A stretch of 64,000 nucleotides of DNA, taken from Rhodanobacter sp. DHG33. GTDB lineage: Bacteria > Pseudomonadota > Gammaproteobacteria > Xanthomonadales > Rhodanobacteraceae. The notes beneath the pieces are model-generated. The model saw only the letters and a program-made list of their open reading frames with translations. It was not told the origin of the DNA and ran no database searches. The stretch is taken from the NCBI RefSeq assembly GCF_014843005.1, contig NZ_JACYXM010000004.1, positions 498,530 through 562,529 on the forward strand, written 5' to 3'. Shown in pieces: positions 63,884 to 64,000 of this stretch. The translations under genes were made by a program, and so were the position numbers. Position 1 is the first letter of the stretch. Each line of letters begins with the position of its first letter.

Positions 63884-64000
63884 ATGATGTCCCGACCGTC
63901 ACCTCCGGTTGCATCGTCGATCGACGCGAAACGGCGCAGGCTCTTCATCGGCATCATCCTGACGACTCTGGTCATCCTGGCCGCCGTCGTTGCCGACCTG
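63884..64000 (+). CDS. membrane protein, N-terminal fragment at window edge
   Basis: Open frame of 39 codons running off the window. It has a cytoplasmic basic head (SSIDAKRRR) followed by one hydrophobic segment (LFIGIILTTLVILAAVVADL). A second ATG follows at once. The family cannot be told from this fragment. Confidence 0.55.
   Translation, partial: MMSRPSPPVASSIDAKRRRLFIGIILTTLVILAAVVADL

Overview
The window is high-GC DNA with tightly packed genes and many ATGA or TGATG start/stop overlaps. The gene set (ribH-nusB-thiL-pgpA, rng-yhdP-tldD, hemP with a Fur box, czcCBA, dispersed CCCTCTCC/GGAGAGGG hairpins) points to a gammaproteobacterium of the Xanthomonadales, most likely Rhodanobacteraceae (a Dyella, Rhodanobacter or Luteibacter relative). 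The assignment comes from gene content and style, not from a marker gene. No rRNA, tRNA, CRISPR array or intact insertion sequence was found, and no gap between genes exceeds 300 bases.

Layout. (1) 1-3957, minus strand: a heavy-metal RND operon, small Cys/His protein - czcC - czcB - czcA, with czcA cut by the window edge. (2) 4015-35831, minus strand: an export locus of about 32 kb. A near-consensus sigma-54 promoter (35816-35831), with a perfect palindrome about 100 bases upstream, precedes a MacA-like adaptor, one MacB-type ATPase and one TolC-like outer-membrane factor. Nine consecutive pairs of MacB/FtsX-type permeases follow (18 genes), with one exported S33-type alpha/beta hydrolase between pairs 7 and 8. 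The locus ends with an NtrC-family activator, a small secreted protein and an NtrY-like sensor kinase. (3) 35942-38946, minus: a Fur-boxed hemP with a downstream gene, a subclass B3 metallo-beta-lactamase and an aldo/keto reductase. (4) 39173-42611: a Tat-exported GH29 alpha-L-fucosidase and a divergent LysR regulator/atypical SDR pair. (5) 42618-54638: mostly housekeeping genes (pgpA, thiL, a GNAT, nusB, ribH, a thioredoxin-fold protein, a DJ-1/PfpI protein, tldD, yhdP, rng). (6) 54786-63721, plus: an OmpR/QseC-like two-component pair overlapping a Dph6-like ATP-binding protein and a Mug glycosylase, then a tripartite RND pump with lipoprotein outer-membrane factor and adaptor. A truncated membrane-protein gene starts at 63884.

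The striking feature is region 2. Each permease unit has an A subunit (about 435 residues, usually starting MFGYY or MFAYY, ending LQLK) and a B subunit (about 410 residues, ending PVVATRS or close to it). The cytoplasmic loops and C-terminal tails are conserved across all nine units while the periplasmic domains differ. Only one ATPase, one adaptor and one outer-membrane protein are encoded with them. The simplest reading is one export chassis shared by nine interchangeable heterodimeric permeases, switched on together by a sigma-54 activator. That reading is inference; substrates are not evident from sequence.
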